Source: Pseudoflavonifractor sp. MSJ-30 (GTDB taxonomy: Bacteria > Bacillota > Clostridia > Oscillospirales > Oscillospiraceae). From it: a stretch of 61,871 bases of DNA. Of this stretch, positions 50,037 through 58,186 are shown one piece after another (position 1 is the stretch's first letter; each line of letters starts with the position of its first letter). The stretch spans positions 1 to 61,871 of the forward strand of contig NZ_JAHLPU010000006.1 in assembly GCF_018918045.1 (NCBI RefSeq), given 5' to 3'. The position numbers and the translations under genes are program-made. A model generated the notes under the pieces. That model worked only from the letters and a program-made list of their open reading frames with translations. It was not told the origin of the DNA and did not search any database.

Positions 50037-50219
50037 AACACCCCCGTCATCATCAAGTACCCCTTCTGGCAGATGACGGTGAGGAACCCGAAGGCGATCT
50101 ACGCCTGTATCAATCAGGGGCAGGCGGTTTGCCCGCAGGAAATCGAGCAGCGGTCAATCTGCATGGATGCGGATATCGGACAGGCTTTGCAAAACCTGTC
50201 TGATGCCGCAATTCAATAA
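50037..50219 (+). pseudogene. 3' fragment of a third SirTM sirtuin
   Basis: About 60 codons matching the sirtuin C-terminus (IIKYPFWQMTVRNPKAIYACIN). The first 68 bases are identical to sirtuin copy 2. The rest (GQAVCPQEIEQRSICMDAD) differs and is closer in places to copy 1. There is no start of its own. Confidence 0.8.
50040..50107 (+). repeat. 68-bp exact direct repeat, copy in the sirtuin fragment
   Basis: Partner of 48263-48330. Confidence 0.85.
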
Positions 50220-50222
50220 AAG

Positions 50223-50266
50223 AAGCAGTTCTACCACGCGCGTATGGTGTGATAGAACTGCTTTTC
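50223..50266 (+). terminator. Terminator after the sirtuin fragment
   Basis: AAGCAGTTCTA and TAGAACTGCTT pair across a 19-base loop, followed by TTCC. It lies before the convergent DUF134 gene. Confidence 0.65.
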
Positions 50267-50306
50267 CGTATTTTCTGAGCCGTCGTGTGTCAGCGCACGT
50301 TTCCTA

Positions 50307-51083
50307 TCAATGGCAGCTATGCTTGCCGCAGCCGTGGTCACCGCAGGTGTGGCCGGCTTCGCCGTGCGCGTGGTCATGGTGGTCACAGTGAACATTGGGA
50401 TTGTAGCCCAGATTCCCGCTGAGCAACGCGTTCACTGCCGCGTCAGCCTCCCCGCTGACACCGCCGTAGAGCTTGATGCCCGCGTCGGCCAGTGCCGCCT
50501 GCGCGCCGCCGCCGATGCCGCCGCAAATCAAAGTGTCCACGCCCTGCCGCGTCAGGAAGCCTGCCAGCGCGCCGTGACCGCTGCCGTTGGTGTCAACGAC
50601 TTCCGCATGGACGACTTTGCCGTCCGCGGTTTCATAAATCTTGAACTGCCCGGTGTGTCCGAAATGCTGAAAAATTTGACCGTTCTCATAGGTAACCGCA
50701 ATTTTCATCATGGAATCTCCTTCGTGTTTGTTGTATTTTTCTGTATTTGCTTTTGGGTTCCGACAGCGGCGGCCACAGTTGGCTGCCTCCTGACCTCCAC
50801 AGACGCGGTAGTTTCCCCCTGTGATTTGCAGCGGCTTCCCATGGACAAGGCATGCCGCGATCTTGCGCCGCGCGCTTTCGTAAATCTCCTGCACTGTGGA
50901 GCGGGAAATATCCATTTGAGCGGCGCACTGCTCATGGGTTTGCAGCTCCAGATCAACCAGTCGAATGACCTCGTATTCGTCCAGCGTCAGCAGGATCGGC
51001 TCAGCGTGCCTGTCCCCGCTTGGACAGAACGTGTCAACCTTCGGTATTCCGCAAATCCGACGGCATCGCGGCGGCCTTGGCAT
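50307..51083 (-). CDS. DUF134 HTH domain fused to a NifX/NifB-type Fe-Mo cofactor-binding domain
   Basis: A 258-residue fusion. The N-terminal DUF134 part (MPRPPRCRRIC, LDEYEVIRLVDLE, MDISRSTVQEI) is a sigma-region-like HTH. Residues about 126-220 are a dinitrogenase iron-molybdenum cofactor domain (IAVTYENGQIFQHFGHTGQFKIYE, TLICGGIGGGAQ). The C-terminus is a His/Cys/Asp-rich metal-binding tail. In many Clostridia these two parts are separate neighbours. No nif genes are nearby, so iron-sulfur or metal homeostasis is more likely than nitrogen fixation. Confidence 0.85.
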   Translation of the reverse strand: MPRPPRCRRICGIPKVDTFCPSGDRHAEPILLTLDEYEVIRLVDLELQTHEQCAAQMDISRSTVQEIYESARRKIAACLVHGKPLQITGGNYRVCGGQEAANCGRRCRNPKANTEKYNKHEGDSMMKIAVTYENGQIFQHFGHTGQFKIYETADGKVVHAEVVDTNGSGHGALAGFLTRQGVDTLICGGIGGGAQAALADAGIKLYGGVSGEADAAVNALLSGNLGYNPNVHCDHHDHAHGEAGHTCGDHGCGKHSCH

Positions 51084-51462
51084 GGATACGCCCCCTTTTT
51101 CGGTATATACCGATTATAACACTTTGGACAGAAAAATCAATATGGAATTTTATGTTCCGGCCGTGCGGATAAACGGAGGCTTTAAGGATGCTTTTCCGCT
51201 ATGACCGCAAATTCTCCATAGCCGGACGCTCCGTCCGCCTGTTCCGGGCGGGGAACCGGTTCACGGCGGCACCCTTCGCGCGGAAGAGGCTGCCGGCGGC
51301 TATGTCTGGCACAGCGCCGAAAAGTTGTAAATTTTTTGTGCTTTGCTTGAATCCGTCCATATTGGGTGCTATAATTCTGTCAGGAAACAGAGCCGGGCAG
51401 CGAGCGGGGGAAGAGGAAGACCGCTCTTTTTTTGCATCGGCGGGAAAGAGAATGGATTGCCT
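51084..51462. other. 379-base gap before the histidine kinase
   Basis: Contains the promoter region of the DUF134 gene and, at 51347-51375, the kinase promoter. A frame from 51188 (92 codons) has no family resemblance and looks like GC-rich decay; it could be a trace of a lost response regulator, but no motif proves it. Confidence 0.5.
51347..51375 (+). promoter_or_regulatory. Promoter of the histidine kinase gene
   Basis: TTGAAT (51347-51352), 17-base spacer, TATAAT (51370-51375). Confidence 0.8.
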
Positions 51463-52890
51463 ATGAAATCTTCTTTTGGACGCAGCTTTTCCGTGTTCGC
51501 CGGGATCCTTCTGGTGGCCCTGACCGTGCTGGGCGGGTCCTTTCAGATGATGGTGCAGGATTACCTGACCCAGACCTCCTTTCAGAGTCTGGAGCAGGAC
51601 GCCCAGATCATTGCCGACCTGGCGACCTCCTGTCTGGATGAAAACAGCCTGAGCAGCCGGGAGTTCCTTATGAATCTGGATGTGGCCGCCAAGGTCTCCG
51701 GGTCCGATACGGTGATCTGCAACACCCAGGGGAAGGTCATCATCTGTTCTGACAATCTGGCGGAATGCAGGCACAAGGGGCTTTATGTAAACCAGGACTA
51801 CCTGAATAAGGTCATTTCTCAGGGTTTGGACCGGGCCACGGGCCTGATCAAGGGCCTTTATGACGATGAGCGCTTTCTGGTGGCAAGCCCCATTCTCAGC
51901 GACGAGGGGAAGACTCTGGGCATCCTGATTGTCTCGTCCCCTCTGGCGGGGGTCAACGCGGTGCTGACCAGGATCTCCAATATCTTCCTGACCATTGCCA
52001 CTCTGGTGGTGCTGGCCTCGGTGCTGGCGGTGTCCCTCTTTGCCCGCCGGGAGAGCAAGCCCCTGCAGGAAATGGCCAGAGTGGCCAACGCCTTCGGCCA
52101 CGGAGAGCTGGAAGCCCGGGTGAAGATCGAGGAAAACTATTCCGAGGAGGTGGAGGAGCTGGCTCTGGCCTTCAACAATATGGCCTCCAGTCTCCAGAAG
52201 AGCGAGTACCGCCGTCAGGAGTTCGTGGCCAATGTGTCCCATGAGCTGAAGACCCCCATGACCACCATTTCCGGCTATGTGGACGGTATGCTGGATAAGA
52301 CCATCCCCGAGGAAAAATGGCCCCACTATCTGCAAATCGTCTCCGACGAGACCAAGCGGCTCAGCCGGCTGGTCCGCAGTATGCTGGATATCTCTCAGCT
52401 CCAGACCCAGGAGGGCATTCCGGACGAGAAAAAGATTCAATTCGATCTGGAGGACGCATGCAGTCAGGTGCTGCTGACCTTCGAGAAGAAGATCGACGAC
52501 CGGCATATCAACGTTCAGGTGGATATGCCGGACCACCCGGTGTTCACCTTCGCCAACGAGGACTATATCACCCAGGTCATCTACAACCTGATCGACAACG
52601 CCGTGAAGTTCTGCCCGGAGGGGGGGACGCTGGGCCTGAAGATCAAGGAGGGCGGGGCGAAAGCCTATGTCTCCGTCTCCAACGATGGCGACACCATCCC
52701 GCCGGAAGAGCTGCCGCTGGTCTTTGACCGGTTCCACAAGCTGGATAAGAGCCGCTCCAAGAACCGGGATGGCTGGGGCCTGGGGCTGTATATCGTAAAG
52801 ACCATTGTCTGCGCCCACGGCGAAAACATCAGCGTCACCAGCCGGGACGGCAAGACGGAATTTACCTTCACCATGCCGCTGGTGAATTAA
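51463..52890 (+). CDS. Sensor histidine kinase, orphan
   Basis: A 475-residue membrane kinase: transmembrane segment 1 (about 10-30), an extracytoplasmic sensor domain (31-168), transmembrane segment 2 (170-192) and HAMP (193-245). The dimerisation domain has His260 in SHELKTP, and the ATPase domain has NLIDNAVKF and GWGLGLYIVK. No response regulator adjoins it. The ATG is preceded by a weak site. The signal is unknown; HtrA downstream hints at envelope stress, but a repeat element separates the two. Confidence 0.9.
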   Translation: MKSSFGRSFSVFAGILLVALTVLGGSFQMMVQDYLTQTSFQSLEQDAQIIADLATSCLDENSLSSREFLMNLDVAAKVSGSDTVICNTQGKVIICSDNLAECRHKGLYVNQDYLNKVISQGLDRATGLIKGLYDDERFLVASPILSDEGKTLGILIVSSPLAGVNAVLTRISNIFLTIATLVVLASVLAVSLFARRESKPLQEMARVANAFGHGELEARVKIEENYSEEVEELALAFNNMASSLQKSEYRRQEFVANVSHELKTPMTTISGYVDGMLDKTIPEEKWPHYLQIVSDETKRLSRLVRSMLDISQLQTQEGIPDEKKIQFDLEDACSQVLLTFEKKIDDRHINVQVDMPDHPVFTFANEDYITQVIYNLIDNAVKFCPEGGTLGLKIKEGGAKAYVSVSNDGDTIPPEELPLVFDRFHKLDKSRSKNRDGWGLGLYIVKTIVCAHGENISVTSRDGKTEFTFTMPLVN

Positions 52891-52926
52891 AAAGGCTGCT
52901 GTAAAATGGCTCCCCTGAAAGGGGAA

Positions 52927-53111
52927 CTCAGCGTGTCAAAAAAGTCCAAAGGATAGGATGTCGTTCTGAACCAGTCCTCAGACTGGTGTGGGAATCCCCC
53001 AGTTGAACGTAAAAACTACTGGTTTAGGAACTAAAATGTTTGAAAATCCGGGGGATTGCCACGGCAGTGTGCGCACTGCCTCGCAATGACATGGTTCTTC
53101 GATAGCCTGAG
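52927..53111. repeat. 185-bp terminal-inverted-repeat element, copy C
   Basis: CTCAGCGTGTCAAA...CTGAG ends. Same length and orientation as 12076-12260. A flanking GGCTCCCCTGAAAGGGGA hairpin is shared with the left flank of copy A. Confidence 0.87.
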
Positions 53112-53149
53112 CTTTCCCCCGGGGGAAGCCTTAGTAAGGAGGTATCCAA

Positions 53150-54388
53150 ATGAACGACAGAGGCTTTCCCTTTGACAGCGGGTGGGACGACGGTGTTTAC
53201 GGCACCGGGTCTACCCAGCCGCCAAAGAGCCACAGGGCGGTCATTGCCCTGCTGCTGGTAACGGTGATCTTCCTGGGCGGTATCACCACCGCCATGAGCA
53301 TCCTGAATATCCGGCTCTTCCGGGAGCTCCACCGGAAGGAGGACGCGCTGACCGTGGCCTATGCCGTTCAGGAGCAGGCCACAGAGGCGCCGGAGACCCA
53401 GCCCCCGGAGACCCAGGCGGCGGAGCCTGCCCGGCGGGCCACCATGGACATCCAGCGGGGAGCGGCCAGAACCGAGGGCGCCCTGAGCTTACAGGAGATA
53501 TACGAGAAAAACATTCCCTCCGTGGTGTCCATCACCTCCCAAACGGCCTCCGGCACCTCTGCGGGCACCGGCGTCATCGTCTCCGACGCGGGCTATCTGG
53601 TCACCAATTACCATGTGGTCCGCCGGGCCCAGTCCATTGACGTGAAGCTGACGGACGAGCGGGAACTGACGGCCAGCGTGGTCGGTGAGGATCCGGTGTC
53701 CGATCTGGCGGTGCTGTATATCGCGGCGGACGGCCTGACCCCCGCCCAGTTCGGTGATTCCGACACTTTGCGGGTAGGCGATTCCGTAGTCGCCATCGGC
53801 GATCCTCTGGGCGTGGAGCTGCGGGGCACCATGACCGACGGCATCGTCTCCGCCATCAGCCGGGATGTACAGGTGGACGGCCGGACCATGAATCTGATTC
53901 AAACCAACGCCGCCCTGAATTCCGGCAACTCCGGCGGCCCGCTGATCAACAGCATGGGTCAGGTTGTCGGCATCAACACCATGAAGATCGGGGCCTTTGC
54001 GGACAGCTCCGGCGTGGAGGGTCTGGGCTTCGCCATCCCCAGCGCCACGGTACAGGAAATCGTCAACCAGCTGCTGACTCAGGGCTATGTATCCGGCCGT
54101 CCCTGGCTGGGGATCGAGGGCGAGAGCTTCTCCACCTTCTACCAGCGTTTTTACCGGATTCCCCGGGGCGTGTATATCACGTCCGTCCAGTCCGGCAGTC
54201 CTGCCGGGACGGCGGGATTGCAGTCCGGCGACATCATCGTTTCCGTTGACGGCACCGCCGTATCGGATATGGAGGATCTGGATTCCCTGCTCTACGCCCA
54301 TATCCCCGGCGATACCATGACGCTGACCATTTACCGCAGCGGCCGTCAGGGGGACGTGACCGTGACCCTGACGGAGAAACAACAATAA
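53150..54388 (+). CDS. Membrane-anchored HtrA/DegP-type serine protease with PDZ domain
   Basis: A 412-residue protein: cytosolic N-terminus, one membrane span (about 30-52), a Pro/Glu/Thr linker, and a trypsin-like domain with His155 (TNYHVV), Asp185 (SDLAVL) and Ser261 (NSGNSGGPL). One PDZ domain occupies about 325-410. It degrades or refolds damaged proteins outside the membrane. A strong AAGGAGG precedes the ATG. The stop is 13 bases before the thioesterase gene. Confidence 0.93.
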   Translation: MNDRGFPFDSGWDDGVYGTGSTQPPKSHRAVIALLLVTVIFLGGITTAMSILNIRLFRELHRKEDALTVAYAVQEQATEAPETQPPETQAAEPARRATMDIQRGAARTEGALSLQEIYEKNIPSVVSITSQTASGTSAGTGVIVSDAGYLVTNYHVVRRAQSIDVKLTDERELTASVVGEDPVSDLAVLYIAADGLTPAQFGDSDTLRVGDSVVAIGDPLGVELRGTMTDGIVSAISRDVQVDGRTMNLIQTNAALNSGNSGGPLINSMGQVVGINTMKIGAFADSSGVEGLGFAIPSATVQEIVNQLLTQGYVSGRPWLGIEGESFSTFYQRFYRIPRGVYITSVQSGSPAGTAGLQSGDIIVSVDGTAVSDMEDLDSLLYAHIPGDTMTLTIYRSGRQGDVTVTLTEKQQ

Positions 54389-54401
54389 AAGAGGCATCAT
54401 T

Positions 54402-55136
54402 ATGGAACTTGTATTTACGAAAAGCTATGAGATCAAGGACAATATGGTAGACTGCTATGGCTTCCTGCGCCCGGCCCAGATGCTGTTTATCGCCCAGGAC
54501 GTGGCGGGGGGCGATTTTGAGAAGGCGGGGAAGAGCAGCGAGGATTTGGCGCTGCAGCGTCGCTTTTGGGCGGTGGTGCGGCAGAGCGTGCAGATCACCA
54601 GAACGCCGCGGTCCGGCGAGACCCTCCGGGTGGAGACCTGGGCCATGCCCCAGAAATCCACCTATTGCCCCAGAAGCGTAGTGGCCTATGACGAAAAGGG
54701 CCGGGAGTGCTTCAGCATCACCTCCATCTGGGTCATTATGGACATGGATACCCGGGAGCTGGTGCCCGTGGCGAAAAGCGGCATCCAGCTCAGCGGCATC
54801 CTCCGGGGCTCGGAGCTGGCGATCCCCAGGGGATTGAAGGAAGCGGAGCACAGCCATTCCAGCCTGCGGACGGTCCGGTATTCGGATATCGACCGGAATC
54901 AGCACATGAACAATACCCGGTATCTGGAATGGGTGGACGATCTGTTTTCCGCCGGCTTCCACAGAACCCATACCCTGCGGGAAATCCTTGTGGACTACCT
55001 GAAGGAGTGCCAGGAGGGGGATACTCTGGACCTGCGCTACGGCATCTGGGACGACAACACCGTTCAGGTGGACGCCCACCGCACGGAAGACGGCAAGGAC
55101 CGCCGGGTTTTCGCGGCAAGGCTGTTGTATGTGTAA
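54402..55136 (+). CDS. Acyl-ACP thioesterase
   Basis: A 244-residue FatA-type thioesterase with two hot-dog folds. The second carries DIDRNQHMNNTRYLEW, where the Asn and His residues are catalytic in plant and bacterial homologues. It frees fatty acids from acyl carrier protein. Length fits bacterial members. Probably co-transcribed with the protease gene. Chain-length preference is unknown. Confidence 0.88.
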   Translation: MELVFTKSYEIKDNMVDCYGFLRPAQMLFIAQDVAGGDFEKAGKSSEDLALQRRFWAVVRQSVQITRTPRSGETLRVETWAMPQKSTYCPRSVVAYDEKGRECFSITSIWVIMDMDTRELVPVAKSGIQLSGILRGSELAIPRGLKEAEHSHSSLRTVRYSDIDRNQHMNNTRYLEWVDDLFSAGFHRTHTLREILVDYLKECQEGDTLDLRYGIWDDNTVQVDAHRTEDGKDRRVFAARLLYV

Positions 55137-55167
55137 AAGTGGAAAATAAAGTGTTCTGTTAACCGGA

Positions 55168-55206
55168 AATCTCCACAGCTGTTCAAAGAGCTGTGGAGAT
55201 TTTTTC
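55168..55206 (+). terminator. Terminator after the thioesterase gene
   Basis: A 13-bp perfect stem, AATCTCCACAGCT and AGCTGTGGAGATT, followed by TTTTT. Confidence 0.92.
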
Positions 55207-55256
55207 ACAGTTTCCCAAAAAAGCCGGGAAAAATCAGGCTTTTTCACAGCATAGCC

Positions 55257-55321
55257 TGTGGAGAAACCTGTGGACAATGTGGATAACTTCTGTGAAAAAC
55301 CGGTGGGATGCCTGTGGACAG
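55257..55321 (+). promoter_or_regulatory. Cluster of DnaA-box-like sites
   Basis: Four related 9-mers in one orientation: TGTGGAGAA (55257), TGTGGACAA (55269), TGTGGATAA (55278, the perfect consensus in reverse) and TGTGGACAG (55313). They lie in the 368-base gap 55137-55504, which otherwise holds the terminator and the leader of the next gene. No dnaA or dnaN is near. Confidence 0.6.
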
Positions 55322-55504
55322 GAGATTTATGTTCCGCGAACATGTGTACGGAAAACACCATATGTTCCAACGTCACAAAAACACGGCCCCGCCGATTCGG
55401 ACTTTTTGGATTCCGGGTCCGTAGCGCAAACGCGGTGGAAACGGTACAATAGAGGCACAAACAATTGTGGGGGGAACCACAAATACGGAAAGGAGTTTTT
55501 CACA

Positions 55505-56578
55505 ATGGCTGTTGGTCAATTTATGAAGCGGGCCGCGGAGCGGGATTACAGCAGGTTCTGGGCAGAGGAAGGGTCCTTCCCCTGGCTGTTTCAGCAGGCG
55601 CTGCCCCCGATTACGGGCCGCCCGATCAGTGTCCGGGAGAACTATGAGCGCTGCGTCCGGGGTGAGCAGCCCTACTGGATGCCCAACTATTTCCTGGAAA
55701 AGAACATCGTCTGGCCCGATGCCGTGGAGGAGCACCCCGTTCCCGAGAAGAACGGCTTTGACTGGTGGGGTGTGGATTGGTACATGGAGCCCGGCATCGG
55801 CGGCATGATTACCAAGCCCGGTACCCGGGTGATCTCCGATTTTGCCGAATGGAAAAACGAGGTGGAGTGGCCGGACCTCTCCTGCGTGGACTTTGCGGCC
55901 GACGGCAAAAAGCTGCAAAGCCGTCTGGATCCGGACCGCGCCCATATTTTTGAATGCACCGAGGGCGTTTTTGAGCGGCTCCATGAGATGATGCCCTTTG
56001 ACGAATCCCTGCTCGCCTTCTACGAGGAGCCGGAGCTTCTGGAGGAGTTTTTCCAGAAGATGGCGGACTATAAGATTGAGGTCTGCCGGAAGGTCTTTGA
56101 AAACTACGGCGTTGTGGACGGCGTGCTGTACCATGACGACTGGGGCACCCAGCGGGGCGGTTTCTTCTCCAACGAGATGTTCCGGGAGCAGATCATGCCC
56201 GCAACCAGGCGAATTATGGACTACATCAAGAGCCAGGGAAAATACATTGAGCTCCATTCCTGCGGCAAGAACATCCAGTATGTGCCGGAAATGATCGAGC
56301 TGGGCATCGATATGTGGACGCCTCAGGTGGGCATCAACGAGCCGGACTTCCTGGTGGAGACCTACGGCGATCGGATGACCTTTGCCTTTGATATGCCCAT
56401 TGCCCCTGAGGCCACAGAGGCCCAGATTCGCCAGCAGACCCGGGACTTCGTAGACCGCTTCGGTGCCAGGGGCCGCGTCATGTGCTGGATCATGGGCACC
56501 CCCGAGCAGTCTGCCATCGCGAACGATGAACTGTATACCTATTCCAGCGCCTACTACAAGAAGCTGTATAACCGGTAA
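55505..56578 (+). CDS. Uroporphyrinogen decarboxylase-like (URO-D superfamily) protein
   Basis: A 357-residue TIM-barrel protein of the URO-D/corrinoid methyltransferase superfamily. A zinc-type HSCG motif (about residue 255) and DDWGTQRG are seen. These uncharacterised Clostridia proteins are more like methylcobamide:CoM-type methyltransferases or sugar-acid enzymes than haem-pathway HemE. No corrinoid protein or haem gene adjoins. ATG with AAAGGAG 9 bases upstream. Confidence 0.8.
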   Translation: MAVGQFMKRAAERDYSRFWAEEGSFPWLFQQALPPITGRPISVRENYERCVRGEQPYWMPNYFLEKNIVWPDAVEEHPVPEKNGFDWWGVDWYMEPGIGGMITKPGTRVISDFAEWKNEVEWPDLSCVDFAADGKKLQSRLDPDRAHIFECTEGVFERLHEMMPFDESLLAFYEEPELLEEFFQKMADYKIEVCRKVFENYGVVDGVLYHDDWGTQRGGFFSNEMFREQIMPATRRIMDYIKSQGKYIELHSCGKNIQYVPEMIELGIDMWTPQVGINEPDFLVETYGDRMTFAFDMPIAPEATEAQIRQQTRDFVDRFGARGRVMCWIMGTPEQSAIANDELYTYSSAYYKKLYNR

Positions 56579-56585
56579 CACAGAG

Positions 56586-56620
56586 TGCCCCCTGCCTGGT
56601 TTCTGGGCAGGGGGCATATT
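56586..56620 (+). terminator. Terminator after the URO-D-like gene
   Basis: TGCCCCCTGCC and GGCAGGGGGCA stem followed by TATT. Confidence 0.75.
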
Positions 56621-56747
56621 GCGCTTATTTTTGGAAACCACTTCCTTTTCGTGCAAGATGTATCAATAAAACTGGAACGATTTGGATGAAGTATGCAAAA
56701 TATACGAAAAAGTTCGTTGCATTGGCAACGGAATAAAAGCGCAAAGG

Positions 56748-56776
56748 TTGATTCTTGCGGTCGGATAAATTACAAT
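56748..56776 (+). promoter_or_regulatory. Promoter of the rnf operon
   Basis: TTGATT (56748-56753), 17-base spacer, TACAAT (56771-56776), about 70 bases before rnfC. Confidence 0.72.
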
Positions 56777-56844
56777 AGTAGGGCAATCTTTCCCGGGGGT
56801 ATTCTGCCCGCGGGAAAATCTGAATTCGATAAGGAGAGGTACAC

Positions 56845-58173
56845 ATGGAAATCAAAACATTCCATGGCGGTGTCCATCCTGCGGAGCATAAGGAGCTTTC
56901 CAAGGAAAGCCCCCTGACGCCGCTGCTCCCAAAGGGTGAACTGGTCTATATGACCAATCAGCACATCGGCAAGCCCGCTTCCCCGGTGGTGAAGAAGGGC
57001 GACCATGTTCTGGCGGGTCAATTGATCGCGGAGGCAGGCGGCTTTGTGTCCGCCAACATCGTCAGCTCTGTGTCCGGCACGGTCAAGGCGGTGGAGCCCA
57101 GAAAAAACGCCTCCGGCGGTTCCGCCATGGCAATTGTTGTGGAGAACGATGGAGAATACACCCTGGCCGAGGGCGTGGGTGTAGAGAGCGATACGGCGAA
57201 TCTGAGCAATCAGGAGCTTCTGGCAAAGATCCAGAAGGCCGGTATCGTGGGTATGGGCGGCGCGGGCTTCCCCACCCATGTAAAGCTCACCGTCAAGGCC
57301 CCGGAGAAGATCGACTACGTCATTGCCAACGGCGCCGAGTGCGAGCCCTACATCACCTGTGACGATCAGCTCATGCGCACCCGGTCTGCCGAGATCGTGG
57401 AGGGCCTGGAGTATATGCTGCGGCTGTTCCCCAACGCCAGGGGTGTGGTGGTCATTGAGAACAACAAGCCCGAGGCCATTGCCGCCATGGAAAAGGCATG
57501 CCAGGGCCATGACCGGGTCTATGTCCAGCCCGTGCTTACCAAGTACCCCCAGGGCGGCGAGCGCTCTCTGATCACCGTCATTACCCAGAAGCATCTGAAG
57601 CTGGGTATGCTGCCCGCCGACGCGGGCTGCGTGGTGGACAACGTGGGTACCGTCTACGCCATTTACCGGGCGGTGAAGTTCAACGAGCCCCTGATGGAGC
57701 GTGGCTTTACCGTGTCCGGCGACGCCGTCCGGAACCCGGGCAACTTCTGGGTAAAGATCGGCACCAGCCATCAGGAGCTGGTGGACGCCTGCGGCGGCTT
57801 TGAGCAGGAGCCGAAGAAGGTCCTCAGCGGCGGCCCCATGATGGGCTTCGCCATGACCGGCCTGGAGGCCCCCATCTGCAAGAACAACAACGCCCTGACC
57901 TGCCTGACCGTGGACGAGGTGGAGATCGCCGAGAGCGAAATGACCGCCTGCCTGCGCTGCGGACGGTGCAGCCGTGCCTGCCCTCTGGGCCTGTCTCCCC
58001 AGCTGATGCAGGTGGCGGCCATCCGCAAGGACTACGACCGCTATGAGCACAAGCTCTATGGTCTGGATTGTATCGGCTGCGGCTGCTGCACCTATGGCTG
58101 CCCCGCCAAGCGGCCGCTGATGCAGCTGTTCAAGACCACCAAGGCCGAGATCATGGCCATGAAGAAACGATAA
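56845..58173 (+). CDS. rnfC: Rnf complex subunit C (electron input)
   Basis: A 442-residue RnfC. The N-terminal barrel-sandwich part is followed by the NADH/FMN-binding Rossmann part (GMGGAGFPTHVK) and two 4Fe-4S sites (CLRCGRCSRACP and CIGCGCCTYGCP). It passes electrons between NAD and the membrane part of the complex. First gene of the operon, 13 bases before rnfD-G. Confidence 0.95.
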   Translation: MEIKTFHGGVHPAEHKELSKESPLTPLLPKGELVYMTNQHIGKPASPVVKKGDHVLAGQLIAEAGGFVSANIVSSVSGTVKAVEPRKNASGGSAMAIVVENDGEYTLAEGVGVESDTANLSNQELLAKIQKAGIVGMGGAGFPTHVKLTVKAPEKIDYVIANGAECEPYITCDDQLMRTRSAEIVEGLEYMLRLFPNARGVVVIENNKPEAIAAMEKACQGHDRVYVQPVLTKYPQGGERSLITVITQKHLKLGMLPADAGCVVDNVGTVYAIYRAVKFNEPLMERGFTVSGDAVRNPGNFWVKIGTSHQELVDACGGFEQEPKKVLSGGPMMGFAMTGLEAPICKNNNALTCLTVDEVEIAESEMTACLRCGRCSRACPLGLSPQLMQVAAIRKDYDRYEHKLYGLDCIGCGCCTYGCPAKRPLMQLFKTTKAEIMAMKKR

Positions 58174-58186
58174 GGAGGGTTGCGCG

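Noticed and set aside
55257-55321. Chromosomal replication origin
   Set aside because: DnaA-like boxes are present, but dnaA, dnaN, an AT-rich unwinding region and any other origin-linked gene are missing.
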